A DNA stretch of 64,000 nt from Craterostigma plantagineum. Lineage: Eukaryota; Streptophyta; Magnoliopsida; Lamiales; Linderniaceae. Under the pieces are notes generated by a model that was given only the letters and a program-made list of their open reading frames with translations, did not search any database and had not been told where the DNA came from. The position numbers and the translations under genes are program-made. The stretch is taken from assembly GCA_027422505.1 (NCBI GenBank), contig JAPQWV010000028.1, forward strand, positions 4,120,001 through 4,184,000. Direction: 5' to 3'. Positions 22,000-33,997 of the stretch are shown here, one piece after another. Every line of letters starts with the position of its first letter. The first letter of the stretch is position 1.

Positions 22000-24900
22000 G
22001 CGCCCGTATAGCGCTTCGTACGGTGCCATCCCGATGGTGACGTGGTAGCTATTATTATATGAGAACTCGATCAGTGGAAGGTACCTACTCCAATTCCCTG
22101 TGAAGTCGAGTACACATGCTCGCAGCATGTCTTCCAACGTCTGTATCGTTCGCTCGGATTGACCGTCCGTCTGCGGATGGTAGGCGGTACTAAAAGATAA
22201 CTTCGTTCCCATCGCTTTTTGCAAGCTCGTCCAGAATTTCGATAGAAATCTGGAGTCGCGATCCGAGACTATCGATGATGGAACGCCGTGCAGTCGCACT
22301 ATCTCCTGAATATAAAGCTCTGCGTATCTTTCCATGGAGAACGTCGTGCTGATTGGTAGGAAATGGGCAGACTTTGTCAGTCTGTCGACGATAACCCAAA
22401 TCGCATCGTGCCCTTTTGTATTTCTTGGCAGTCCTACTACGAAGTCCATGGTAATGTTATCCCATTTCCATTCCGGAATGGGTAACGGTTGTAGGGTTCC
22501 TGCCGGCCTTTGATGCTCGGCCTTGATCTGCTGGCATGTCAGGCACTGACTCACGAAGGTCGCGATGTCCTTTTTCATGCCTGGCCACCAATAGTTCTCC
22601 TTTAAGCCTCTGTACATCTTCGTTGCCCCTGGATGTACCGAGTATGCCGTAGCATGTGCTTCCGTCATTATTAGCCGTCGCAGTTCGGCGTCGTCTGGCA
22701 CGTACAACCGGTTCTTGAAGTATAATCGTCCGTCTTCCCGTATCATGAGGTCTCTAGTTGGTTGTTCCGGTTGTGCCTCCTTAATCTTCGCATACAACTC
22801 GTCTGTTCCTTGCGCTGTCTTGATCTGCTCCAGCAGTGTTGGTTGCAAAGTTGAGGCAGCTAGCTGCGCCTCAACTTCGCCTAACCGTACGACTTCTACT
22901 TCCAGCAGTTGCAGTTCTGCACTAACTGCTTTTCGGCTTAAGGCATCGGCTACTACATTTGGGTGGTAGTTGATTACGCAGCCGTAATCCTTGACTAATT
23001 CTAACCACCTTCTTTGCCTCATATTTAGCTCCTTTTGCGTAAAGAAGTACTTGAGGCTCTTATGGTCCGTGTATATTTCACACCGCTCTCCATAGAGGTA
23101 ATGCCTCCAAATCTTGAGAGCAAAAACCACTGCCGCCAGTTCTAAGTCGTGCGTCGGGTAATTCTTCTCGTACTCCTTTAGTTGACGAGAGGCGTATGCT
23201 ACTACATTCCCGTTCTGCATTAGCACACACCCTAACCCGTTCTTAGACCCATCGCTATAAACGGTGAGCCCTCCAGTTCCCGAAGGTATTGTGAGAACTG
23301 GGGCCGTTGTAAGCCGGTCCTTCAGCTCTTGGAAGCTCTGTTCGCGTTCTGCGGTCCACTGAAATGGCGTATTCTTCCTGGTCAGCTTCGTTAGCGTAGA
23401 CGCTATCTTCGAGAAGTCCTTGATGAATTTCCTATAGTATCCTGCCAGACCGAGGAAACTTCGTACTTCCGTTACGTTGGTCGGTGTGGGCCAGTTGCTA
23501 ATATCTTCTATCTTGCTCGGGTCTACGGAGATTCCTGCTCCGGATACTATATGTCCCAAGAAGGCGACTTGGTCAAGCCAAAATTCACACTTCTTGAACT
23601 TGGCGTATAGTTGCTTCTCCCGTAGTATACCCAGAACTATTCTCAGGTGTTCTTCGTGCTCCTCCTTTGTCTTTGAGTAGATTAGGATGTCATCAATGAA
23701 GACGATGACGAACCTATCTAAGTATGGTTTGAACACCCGGTTCATTAGGTCCATAAAAGCTGCGGGCGCATTAGTCAGCCCGAATGGCATCACCAGGAAC
23801 TCGTAATGGCCATAACGGGTACTAAAGGCCGTCTTCGGGACATCTTCCTTCCGAATCCTTAACTGATGATAGCCCAATCTTAAACCGATCTTAGAGAACA
23901 CCGTTGCACCTTGTAGTTGATCGAATAGATCGTCTATCCTAGGGAGTGGGTACTTATTCTTGATCGTCAACTTGTTCAACTCCCTGTAGTCTATGCATAA
24001 TCGCATGGACCCATCCTTCTTTTTCACGAATAGCACCGGCGCTCCCCAGGGAGAGAAACTCGGCTGTATGAACTCCTTCTGCATGAGTTCGTCGAGTTGG
24101 TCCTTTAGCTCCTTCATCTCCGTCGGTGCTAGCCGATATGGGGTCTTAGATACTGGTGCCGCTCCAGGTACCAGATCTATGGCGAATTCTATTTCCCGCT
24201 CGGGTGGTAGTCCCGGTAACTCCTCGGGAAATACATCAGGGAAGTCCTGAACTATCGGCACTTCCTCGAGTTTCGGGGAGGCGTTCTCTTCCGACCTTAT
24301 AGCGAATACCAGATAGGCTTCGCATCCGAATCTGATCAGTCGTTGGGCTTTCAACGCTGATATCCTAGACATCATAGTTCCCTTGCTAGTTCCTACGAAC
24401 TTAAGGGGTTCATCCCCGTTCGTATTGAGCGTGACTATCTTGCGGTGGCAGTCTATGACAGCTCCGTACTTCGATAGCCAATCCATTCCAAGGATCACCT
24501 CATAATCATTCATGGGAATTATTATGAGGTCTATAGGCAGTTCCTTGTCCCCGATTACTATTGGGCAATCCCGTAAAACTTGATTAGTTTGGGTGGGATT
24601 CCCGTTCGGAACTGTTACCCTAAACTCGAACTCAGTTCGGTGAGGCGTTACTCCTATCCTCTTGACATACTTAGTAGACGCGAACGAGTGTGTCGCTCCG
24701 GAGTCGACTAGGATGCATGTGGGGGTTTCATAGACGAGGAGGGTACCTGTTACCACAGCCGGGTTGTTTTCCGCTTCCTCGGAGGTTATAGTGTAGACCC
24801 GGGCCGGTATTCTTGGTGGTGCTGCTTGGTTTCCCGCTTGGCTCCCGGATCCACCTTCCGGACATGCCCTCAGGTAATGGCCTGTCTTGCCACATTTGAA

Positions 24901-25281
24901 GCAGACAGCGTTCTGGGAGTTGCAGGCTCCCGGGTGTCTCCGTGCGCACTTCGGGCATATGGGTAGGTCCAGCTGGGGTCTACCCTGATTGGGGTTAAAC
25001 TGCGGGGGTAGTCCAGGTCTATTCTGGAATCTCTGCTTTCCTTCCTTGGCGAGGAATTGCCGCTTCGGATTGCCCCCGCTCCCTTGCGGTCCTTGTGTAA
25101 ATTTGCGCTTAACTTCTTGGGCGCGAGCAATTCTGGCCTCTGCCTGCTCCGCAACAAGTGCCCTCTCAGCCACTTGTGCATACGTGGCTCCTTGTACTCC
25201 CGCCATGCTCACATCCCGATACAGCTCGGGCTTCAACCCCTCCATGAACCGCTCGACCTTGAGCGCGTCCGTGCTAACCAT
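21949..25281 (-). pseudogene. GY1 gag(C-term)-protease-RT-RNase H-integrase
   Basis: Long 1110-codon minus-strand frame. Order: gag C-terminus (1-105), CPKC pre-knuckle and [14 protein letters not shown] knuckle (127-140), protease DSGATHSF (193-200), RT with [12 protein letters not shown] (418-429) and FIDDILIYS (528-536), RNase H ([19 protein letters not shown]), integrase zinc region (H...H, CLTC) and catalytic core D (TMDF), D (SDRDSRF), E ([12 protein letters not shown]). Oddity: motif A is [10 protein letters not shown] where relatives here have [10 protein letters not shown], so the first catalytic aspartate of RT is glycine (codon 23884-23886). The element is therefore probably dead in RT despite its long open frame. 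It is separated from gag's N-terminus by a one-base frameshift near 25285. Confidence 0.93.
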
Positions 25282-25853
25282 ATGACAGCAAACCTTGAAA
25301 GCTGCTCGAACTTCCTGATGTACTCCGCCACTGTCATTGCCCCTTGACGGAGGTTAATGAACTCGTTCATCCTTTGGGTTCTGACCGGGGCGGTGTAATA
25401 CTTCCCTCGAAAGATTTCCTTGAACCGATCCCAGCTCATCGTTTGAGGGTTTTCGACGGCCGAGACGGTTTCCCACCAATGCCCAGCGCTCCCCCTTAGC
25501 AGGTAGGCAGCGCACATGGCCTTCTCCGCCTCGGGTGTGCGGCTATGCTGGAACATATTCTCCAGCGTCCTTAGCCAATCCTCGGCGGAGGTAGGGTCTA
25601 CAGCATCCTCGAACAGTGGGGGATTTAGCTTCCTGAACCTCTCCCCAATCATCTCAATTCGCTCGGGTGGGGGAGGTAAGCCAGCTGATTGCCCACCAGC
25701 ATTTTGCTGCTGGATCAGCTGCTGAATCTGGGCCGACTGTTGCCGGACCAATTTAGTTAGTTGCAGGATGGTAGCATCCCGGCTATCAGGAGGGTTATTA
25801 GTATCCCTACCCTGATCAGACTCCCTACTTCCTTCACCCCTAAGTCTAACCAT
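25233..25853 (-). pseudogene. GY1 gag N-terminal part
   Basis: Frame from an ATG (25853) just after the leader. The N-terminus is glutamine-rich (LVRQQSAQIQQLIQQQNAGG), followed by RFRKLNPPLFEDAVDPTSAEDWLRTLENMFQHS and GHWWETV, down to KFEQLSRFA. There the frame breaks by one base and the next frame continues at HMVSTD. It is strongly similar to the gag of the gag-only elements and GY2. Confidence 0.92.
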
Positions 25854-25994
25854 CTTCTCAACTTGTCCTGATAATTCCTAAGGCCAATAAATTAAACCAT
25901 TCAAGAAATTCACATAACATGGTACTTACGAGCAAGGCCGCTTCCGTGCTTTTGAGTGTGTGTGTATGGACAGTCTGCAGGACCTGTAACCGAA

Positions 25995-26006
25995 GCTCTG
26001 ATACCA
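25995..26006 (-). promoter_or_regulatory. GY1 primer-binding site (tRNA-iMet)
   Basis: TGGTATCAGAGC on the minus strand, three bases after the 5' LTR end. The leader arm at 25948-25970 is complementary to the LTR arm at 26270-26297. Confidence 0.9.
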
Positions 26007-26613
26007 CCCTGTCAGGACCCGGCGTCCGACCTCGTAATCCGTTCCGATCCTAAGTGCCTAATGCTTCGTTATCGTGCGAAATCGTAAAAATGCGAATATA
26101 ATTTTTCATTTTTTTTTTGAAACACGTGCGGAAGTCTTATACACAAGTCAAAAGAATGTTCTAAATCGTTTGACATTTCATCATGCTCCTATCTATACAA
26201 AACACAAGTGCGTGTGTGTAAATATATGCAGCAAAAGCTCCCTATGCGCCCGGCCTTCACAGGTCGTCATCCATACACACACTCCCACCTCAAAAGCAGA
26301 CGGATAGCATCAAAAGATCGGCCTCGCATGAAAGTCGGATCACGTACCGTGATCGTCAGTACCTACAACACGTAACATAAATAATGAGCCACCGAGGCTC
26401 AGTAAGCAGAAATTATGCATGTATGCACGTGTCCTAACGATCGACAATCCACGCCGTCGTTTTCTAATGCTCATACTCTTTTTCTTATACTCGTACTCTT
26501 TTCCCGACTCATACTCTTTTTCTCATACTCTTGCTTCATACGGGCCCTCGGCTTTCAGTCCCTCTATGCGCCATCTTGTAGAGATCTCAGGTGTGGAGGT
26601 TCTCACACTAGAA

Positions 26614-26775
26614 GGTCACCCGAAGGAATCTTCCCTTACTCAGTGTAGCCTCCACGCGGGCGCTTCCCACTGGTAGCCAACACCGAGGCCACTAACCGTG
26701 GAGGTCACCCGAAGGAATCTTCCCTTCCGGTTAGTGCTTTACACACTAGAAGGTCACCCGAAGGAATCTTCCCTT
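26614..26775. repeat. Three copies of GGTCACCCGAAGGAATCTTC in GY1 LTR
   Basis: Near-exact repeats starting at 26614, 26703 and 26752, in the part of the LTR where the gag-only family has its 42-bp repeats. The truncated 3' LTR has lost them. Confidence 0.85.
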
Positions 26776-27369
26776 ACCCAGCGTGTGCCCCGGGCCGCAT
26801 CCTCCAGGTTGCATCTCCCGCATACGGGGTATTCCCCCAGCCTCTTATACAGGCCATATAGCTTCATTCGCCTTACTGGCTGCATAGGGGAAGCCGTGAC
26901 TCTTCATTCGAGTCGACACAAACGCCAATATCGGCGAGTATACATTGCACACAGGCGATCTTACGCACGCTCATACCTCGCGTCTTATACACTACGCATG
27001 CGTGCAAATGCTCATGCTATGCTCATGTACATATTCTAATCATGCCATCATGCACATAATTTAATTTATCATACGTACACATTTCATACAAATTTCACGA
27101 GCACGTAATTCACATAACTGGACGCAGGCAAGTTACGTGTCGTAGTTGAATTTCTACTTACCTGTCGTCCGGGCGTAATTAGTATTCTCCTCGTTCGCTC
27201 CTAACGTATCACCTTTAGACATAAATATTATGTGTTAGTGTTGTGCCTTTATAAATTGATTAGATCGAACTAAGTTATCTAACTTATTAATTTAGCTGGA
27301 CTATAAGTCGTTAGTTTCAAGTCTAGGCTAAGTCCCCTGCCCAATTAATTCCTAAGTGAAGTTAGTAAA

Positions 27370-28060
27370 TTTCGTTGTCCGATTTGCTCGATTTCAGGGT
27401 CTCCCAATCGCCCGATTTGCTTTCACATCTCGAGCAAGGCTTTACCCGATTATTGTTTCGTTAACTTCAAGTTCGGCGATTTGTTCTGTCCATGCCACGT
27501 GTAACATTTATCTAATTCGTCCGATGTGTGCTCACTTAAATTGGTTTCGCCCGATTTCCTTTGCATGTGAATTGGCCCGATTTGATTGCATGGAGTTCCA
27601 TCGGCCGATTTGTAAATCGCCGCGCCTTTTCGTCACTATGACGTCGTCTTCAAGTGTCCGATTTGGGGTCTTCAAAGGGTAGAAATCGCTGCGTTCTTCA
27701 AGTGTGCATCTTGTCCGATTTAAGCTTTGCATGGAATCGCCCGATTTCAGGGTTTTGAGGCGCTACAAATCGCCGTGTTTTTCTATAGTCTAAATCGCCC
27801 GATCTTCGCATGCTTCAATTATGATTTTGCCCGATTTCTTAACACCTCGTCCCTCAAATTGCCGAGTCCTTCTTTCCCTTTGGTAGATCGCCCGATTTGG
27901 TGCTTGTTAATCTAGGTTTCGGCGATTTGTTCTCCTAATGCCACGTGGAGTTTCTGTTTATTTCGCCCCGATTTGATCTCTTGGGGCTGGTTTCGATCGA
28001 TCCGTCTCATGCAGCGATTTACCCGATTTGTTACGTAATTTCCCCGATTCTGTCGAGCCT
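27370..28060. repeat. CCCGATT motif cluster, GY1 LTR
   Basis: About ten exact CCCGATT (usually CGCCCGATTT), plus variants such as GTCCGATTT, GGCCGATTT and GGCGATTTGTTC, at irregular spacing over 0.7 kb and almost all in one orientation. The same cluster is in the 3' LTR, and an independent one is in LD1. Confidence 0.85.
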
Positions 28061-28805
28061 TCGATCATTTCTACCCGAAATCACATTCATCTCCCAATCT
28101 ACCCAGAATTTCTAAGTTCTCAGGATACGTTAATCTACCAAGATCTCTAAGAAACCCTTAAATACTCATTTACTCCTCAACTAAGGTTTTTCCCGTAAAT
28201 CTTACACCCTAATTTCTCGGTTCTCCCTTATATTTTCGAGACTAAATGCTTAAGTAACTTAATTTACGAAATTATAAGAGTTGTAAGGGGAGTGCTTCAC
28301 TTACTAGCTTCGATCTTCAACCAACTTGGGTGCTTTTTGGTTCGAAAATTCGTCTCAGCTCTGTCTCCTTCCCTTCTTGCTTTTCGTTAGTTCTTAGGTG
28401 AGGTTTTGGGGTTTGGGAAAATCTTGTTAGATATTTTCTTGCATTTTTATTGGATAGGACATGGGTGGCGTGGTTTTCCCTTGAATTAGGGGTTTATGTC
28501 TCCTATTTGTCCTCTCTCACACATTGGGCCCAATTGCTAAGTTCTAGCCCATTAGTAACTAAATCCCCAACTCAACTTATTATTTGCCATTTCCTTTGGC
28601 ATTTTCTAGAATCTCCCTTCCTAAGTTAGGGTCACGATGAACACGAAATCGTTGGCACTTAATTGCGTGAAATTCATGTGTAATTCACGAGCATAAAATT
28701 CATGCGTTACATAAACATTCAACCTATACGCAATTATCATGAAATTACGTAAAGCACACAAGTAATTTATTGGCCGACCTAATTTGCGGGGACCGGGGTC
28801 CTACA

Positions 28806-29479
28806 TAGGCTGTGGAATGGAAAAAATGGTAGGCCAAATAAGGGTGGTGCTGAGTGTTTCAACTGTGGGGAGTCTGGGCTTTGGGCTAGAATTGCAAGAA
28901 TGGTAGGGTAAATAGTTGTAGTGGTGAGTGTTCAACTATGGTGTGTATAGAGATCGCAAGAATGGTTTGGCAAATAGTGGTGGTGGTGAGTCTAGACAGT
29001 GGCCTACAATTTGAAAGAATGGTATGGCAAATAGTGGTGGTGGTGAGTGTTTCAACTGTGGTGAGTCTGGACACTGGCTAGGGATTGCAAGAATGATAGG
29101 GCAAATAGTGGTGGTGGTGGTGGTAAATCTGAGCACTTGGCTAGGAATTGCAAGAAAGGTATGACAATTAGTTTTTGTGGTGAGTATTTCAAATGTGGTG
29201 AGTCTAGACATTGGGATATGGATTGCAAGAATGGTATAGAAAAATAGTGGTGGTGGTGAGTGTTTCAACTGTGGTGAGTCTGGTCACCGGGCTAGGAATT
29301 GCAAGAATTGTAGGGTAAATAGTGCCGGTGGTGAGTGTTTAAACTATGGTGAGTCTTAGCACTGGGCTAGGGATTGCCCGAATAGTATGGCAAATAATGG
29401 AGGTCGTGATTATCTCAACTATGGTAAGTCTGGGCACTGCGATAGGGATTACAAGAATGGTAGGACAGATGGTGGTGGT
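28806..29479 (+). pseudogene. CCHC zinc-knuckle tandem array, block B1
   Basis: Continues the array after GY1. 28806-29150 is collinear with 37545-37890 and 29160-29479 with 17540-17800, which gives the higher-order order of units. Knuckles are partly intact (for example ECFNCGESGH...), with many frameshifts. It ends at the LD1 target site GTGGT. Confidence 0.8.
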
Positions 29480-32144
29480 TGTGGCGACCCTACTTTTCTA
29501 ATTAGGGTTAGTGGCGGATTTCCGCAATGTAAGCCGCGGAGGCCCGTCTAATTAAAACTTTTTCCTAAAATAATATACACTAATATAAAAATCAGTCTAC
29601 ATTGTCATCTCTGTACACGGGCTGAAGCCCCAAAAATATCAAAAGAACAAAAGTCCTACAGACGCTCCACAGGTCTTCATCCATGTACCGCACCGCCCTC
29701 AAAAGTCCGTGGAGCACCGCCACCAGCCGCCTCAGTCACTACGCGTATCAGCTTCGGGCTCAGTACCTACAACACGTAAACACTGAGCAATTTGCCCAGT
29801 AGGTGAATAAAATGCATGTATGCAAGTGTACACTCAACCCCGATCCCAATATCTCACAACATGATATAATGCACACTCTTTCTTTCCCCACATTCCTATT
29901 TCACCTCGCACGACACAGGGCCCTAGGTTAGGCTCGATACCTTCGCGCGCAAAAGACTACTGGGAGGCCAACCCCAAGTCTCGCGGCAGCCTACCCTGGT
30001 AGTGCACTGGACGATCACGCCAATGGCCTCCTACCGGGTCGCTCCGCACAAAAAGCATACACTGATAGTGCACTGGACGATCACACCAATGGCCTCCTAT
30101 CAGGTCGCACCAAAATCTCATCCGGCGGTATGCACCTCGGGACGGTCATGCCCGAGTAGACAGATCGATCACGCCTGTCTCCGCCAGGTGCCCAGTGAGC
30201 CCAACCTCGACTCCTCTAAGAGTCACCAATTACAAGCATCTCATTCTACCCCGTACGTCAATATCTCATATCATTACCGTCTCACTACGGTACGACTATC
30301 TCTCTCCCTGACGTGATATGCATGTGCCATGCATATATATGAAATTTCATATAAACATGATTTATATAAAACGTACGTACAACAGGTAAAGCACATAAAT
30401 CATATAAGTCACGTAAATCATCGAATCACATGAAAACACATAAATCACATATGTGTTTACGTATTGTAGATGGATGATCCACCTACTTGTCCTCCCGCTA
30501 TCGCCAAATAAGATGTCTGGTGTAGTCCCTATATATTGGTCCTCTGAATATAATAAATATTATTAGTATATCTGCTAATTCTCGAACTATACTGATTTAA
30601 AATAATTTTATTTAGATATTGAATTCAGCAGTCAATGGTCAATCAGCTAAACTAATTCGCCTGGAAGTTATTAAAAATGTTGGTCAGAATCGGGTCAACG
30701 CTAGTATAAATCTAATTTGGTCGAAACTAGTATTGCCCGACTGGTCACGTTTAGAACTTAATTTCGCCAAGCATTGCAACCGCCCGATTCGTGGGTTACT
30801 CAAGTCATTTGATTCATCATGGTCTAATCGCCCGATTTGCTCCATTTAACACCTTGGTTTCGCCCGATCCATGATATTTCCAAGTCGCCCGATTTGAGAT
30901 GTTTAGAGGTTGAAATCGCCGAGTGCCCATCATCCTTGAACGCCCGATTTCTTAAGGGTTTCGCCGTGTCATGACGTCATTCCCTATTGATCGCCCGATT
31001 GGTTGTGCATGGGATAAGTTTCGCCCGATTCATGCATGTGTAAAGTTCTCTAATCGCCCGATTTGTGGTGTGGAATCGCCGAGGTCTTCATTAAGTCGCC
31101 AAGTCGCCCGATTGAAGTCCATCCCACCAATTGTATTGATTGCCCGATTTCTCTCATTCATATACTAGTTTCTTTTCGCCCGATTTCGTCATACCCAAAA
31201 CCAAGTTTCGTAGAATTATTCATGTAACTTTCTAAAATCGCCCGACTGCTAAATCCTCAAATCGGCCGAAACCTAGTCTAACTTGGAAATCCTCATCATC
31301 GCCCCGATTCACCTAGGCTTATAAATTTTCCACTTTCGCCCGATTTCTTAAGGTTACAAATCGCCCAATACCACACAAGTTTAAACCGTCCGAACCTAAA
31401 GGAAAAGAGTTAGACTACCCATTAAACTTCCAAATTAGGGTTTTCAACCTTTGTCCTGACATCTAAAACCATTCCTATAAATACCAGCGTACAAATTAAC
31501 CTAGTTCAACCTAAAATCTAAAAGTTAATACCAACGTCTAAGGTCACGAACAGTAGCACTCGGTTAATCTTACATATGAATAGAACTCACATAAACCATG
31601 AGAACTTAAATTAATTAGTACTTCAGTCCCATATATTACCTATCCTCAAAGCTATGGCCAAATGATTTGTGAGGTTGAACTTGCTGAAATTTGCTTAGTT
31701 GGTCGAAATGCTTGTGCGTTACTTGATTCTCCTTTTCGCTTTCTTCCCCTCTAATATTCGTTTGTTCTTCCCTTGTGCTAATGATTAAGTTTATGATTTT
31801 AATAGGGAGATGACAAGGCTTTACGTGTTTTTCCTTGTTGCTAAAGTAATAGTTTCATACTTATCTTTACACCTATGGGTCGCACTTAGCATCTATTTGG
31901 GCCTTGTCATTTTTGCATTTACTCATTATCATATTGGGCCAATGTTAGAATTAACTTGGGCTATATATATTATTTTAGCAACTCTATTTACTTAATCTCT
32001 ATTAACTTGGGCCAAGTTATTTAGGTGAGATTTGGCCGGATCTCTTATTTACTCACTCTTTGTTCTAATACTAATTCCGTTAATTCGAACATTTACAACG
32101 CTAATTACATTCAAAATCCCGCATCAAAATTTACGGGTACTACA
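29480..32144 (-). mobile_element. LD1 3' LTR
   Basis: Minus-strand TGTAGTACCCG...GGGTCGCCACA. The CCCGATT cluster at about 30780-31370 has about 12 exact copies. A 104-codon ORF at 30002-30316 is open in both LTRs but resembles nothing I know and lies over LTR repeats, so I do not call it a gene. Confidence 0.92.
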
Positions 32145-33997
32145 TCCTCCCCCCTTAAAAGAATTTCATCCCTGAAATTAACCGACTGGTGTAACTCGGG
32201 GTAACGATTTCTCCTATTCCCTGATTTACTTGCATTCTATTAAGGTAGAATTTATTCCTACCTTTATATCCCGCTATCTAGGCGACACATCTAAATGTGC
32301 GATCCAGATTTCTAGAATCTACGTCTATACTCGCACGTATATTTTCTACTTTCTCTAGGCTTACTTATTTTTTATTCCCATCACGCTTCCGCTGCGCACT
32401 CTAGGTGTACTTGAATAAAATGTAGTATTATATGTAAATATTTATTTTTCTTAAAATTTTCCAGTTCTACCCTAAATTTATATGTTCTGTCCGAAAATAG
32501 TACGCAAAGTCCAAATGCTAATTCGCTATTAAAAATTCGGACGAGGCCCACTTTAGTCATTGCCCAAAAAATTTCCTAAGCCCAGCGAAAATCTTACACT
32601 CGAAAATATTGAAGCTAAATTTCATCACCCGAAATTTGACTACCCGAATTTCCTACCTATAAATTCCTTGACCTAAAAATTAAATCATCTGAATATTCAT
32701 TGAATTTCAAAGATTAGCAAGAATCAAAAGTAATTTAGCATCCAATATCTTAGAATTAAGTCAAAGATTATTGAAAAGTTTATTTGGCCGAAAACTCTTC
32801 CTAGGTTTGCAAGTATCTAACAACTTAGACTATTTCAAGTGTTGAAAACTTATACATGTCGAAGAGAACTCACAATTTCCAGCCATGTCCATATATCAAA
32901 AACCCTGATAGATACACTAAGAATTCTCAAATATCGTACCTATATAAGCACGTACCCCAGAGCATAAATAAAGTTATACATACCAATTAAGACCAAATAT
33001 TCAGTTTAAACTCGTGATAGCTATAGTCATACCGAAAATTTCACACAGATCACATATCTCATTACAAATTCACATCACATGAGTGCCAAAATTTTTGTGA
33101 TATAGTCATACCGAAAATATCACACAGATCACATATCTCATTACAAATTCACATCACATGAGTACCAAAATGTTTGTGATATTTATGCCTAAGGTTTACC
33201 AAAATTTCCAAACATTTAAACAATGCCGAAAATTTTATTACCTTGAGCAGTTCATTAACCAAGTCTATCCTCTTTTAATTATTAGTCATCTACTTAATAA
33301 TAATGCAACTTTGAAACAGTTCCCTAATTTGTATAACTATGGTCTTTAAACACTTGTTCTAACACCGAAACTAACCCAATAAACACAAACTCAGTTACTT
33401 AAAAATCTGGGATTTAGCCCTAGCATGTAAGTCACGAAAAAAAATCCTCTAATTCATCTTAAACAGATGAAGAAATCACACATTCAGCATAAACCACCTA
33501 ACACACTACTCTTCACCCACCTATACATGTTTCACAATACTCCTTATACCGAAAATCAAAAACTACACTTATAGATATTAATATGCACTTAGTATTATTA
33601 TTAAAATCTGAAACTTAGTCCTAACACTTAAGGCCACAAAAACATCATATAGAATAACCTCAAACATATATCAAGGTCACACATATAAAAATCATGTAAG
33701 TCATATGCCACGTAAACTTCACATAGTTTTCAGCTAATTCACGTATTTCATACATGATACTGAAAACTCATTACACTCAAAATATATTTAAGGGTTGTAG
33801 ATGATAAATTCATCTACATGCTCTATCCTTTCTCTCATCCTTTCTATAATGATTTATCGTCATTCATAAAAAGCGCATTCCAAATAACACGAAATCACAT
33901 ACTCAAGTATTAAGCTTACAGGCCAAGCTGGTTCTCCAGGCTTTTGAGCGGCAGTACATGGACAGTCTTCAGAACCTAAATAAGCTCTGATACCACC
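32145..33997 (-). other. LD1 internal region, non-coding
   Basis: Starts (minus strand) with GG-TGGTATCAGAGC and a leader resembling GY1/GY2, including the arm at 33942-33964. It ends with TTTTAAGGGGGGAGGA before the 3' LTR. Between them the sequence is AT-rich, with no gag or pol trace and recurrent CCGAAAAT on the plus strand. The 20-mer shared with the gag-only elements is at 32378-32397, 234 bp from the 3' LTR. Confidence 0.85.
33021..33178. repeat. 79-bp tandem duplication in LD1 internal region
   Basis: Two units, 33021-33099 and 33100-33178, each starting TATAGTCATACCGAAAAT, with only a few substitutions between them. Confidence 0.9.

Larger units (their letters stand above)
26010..28805 (-). 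mobile_element. GY1 5' LTR
   Basis: 2796-bp LTR, minus-strand TGTAGGACCCCGG...GGGTCCTGACA. It contains three copies of GGTCACCCGAAGGAATCTTC (26614, 26703, 26752), the palindrome (26338-26354), the hairpin (26386-26400) and the CCCGATT cluster. The right flank at 28806 is zinc-knuckle array, so GY1 inserted into the array. Confidence 0.93.

Noticed and set aside
27356..27915. 108- and 62-codon ORFs in GY1 LTRs (also 19917-20476)
   Set aside because: They are made of the CCCGATT cluster and kept only because the LTRs are copies.
30002..30316. 104-codon ORF open in both LD1 LTRs (also 34520-34834)
   Set aside because: The two LTRs are only about 1% apart, so shared openness is expected; the residues come from LTR repeats and resemble nothing known.
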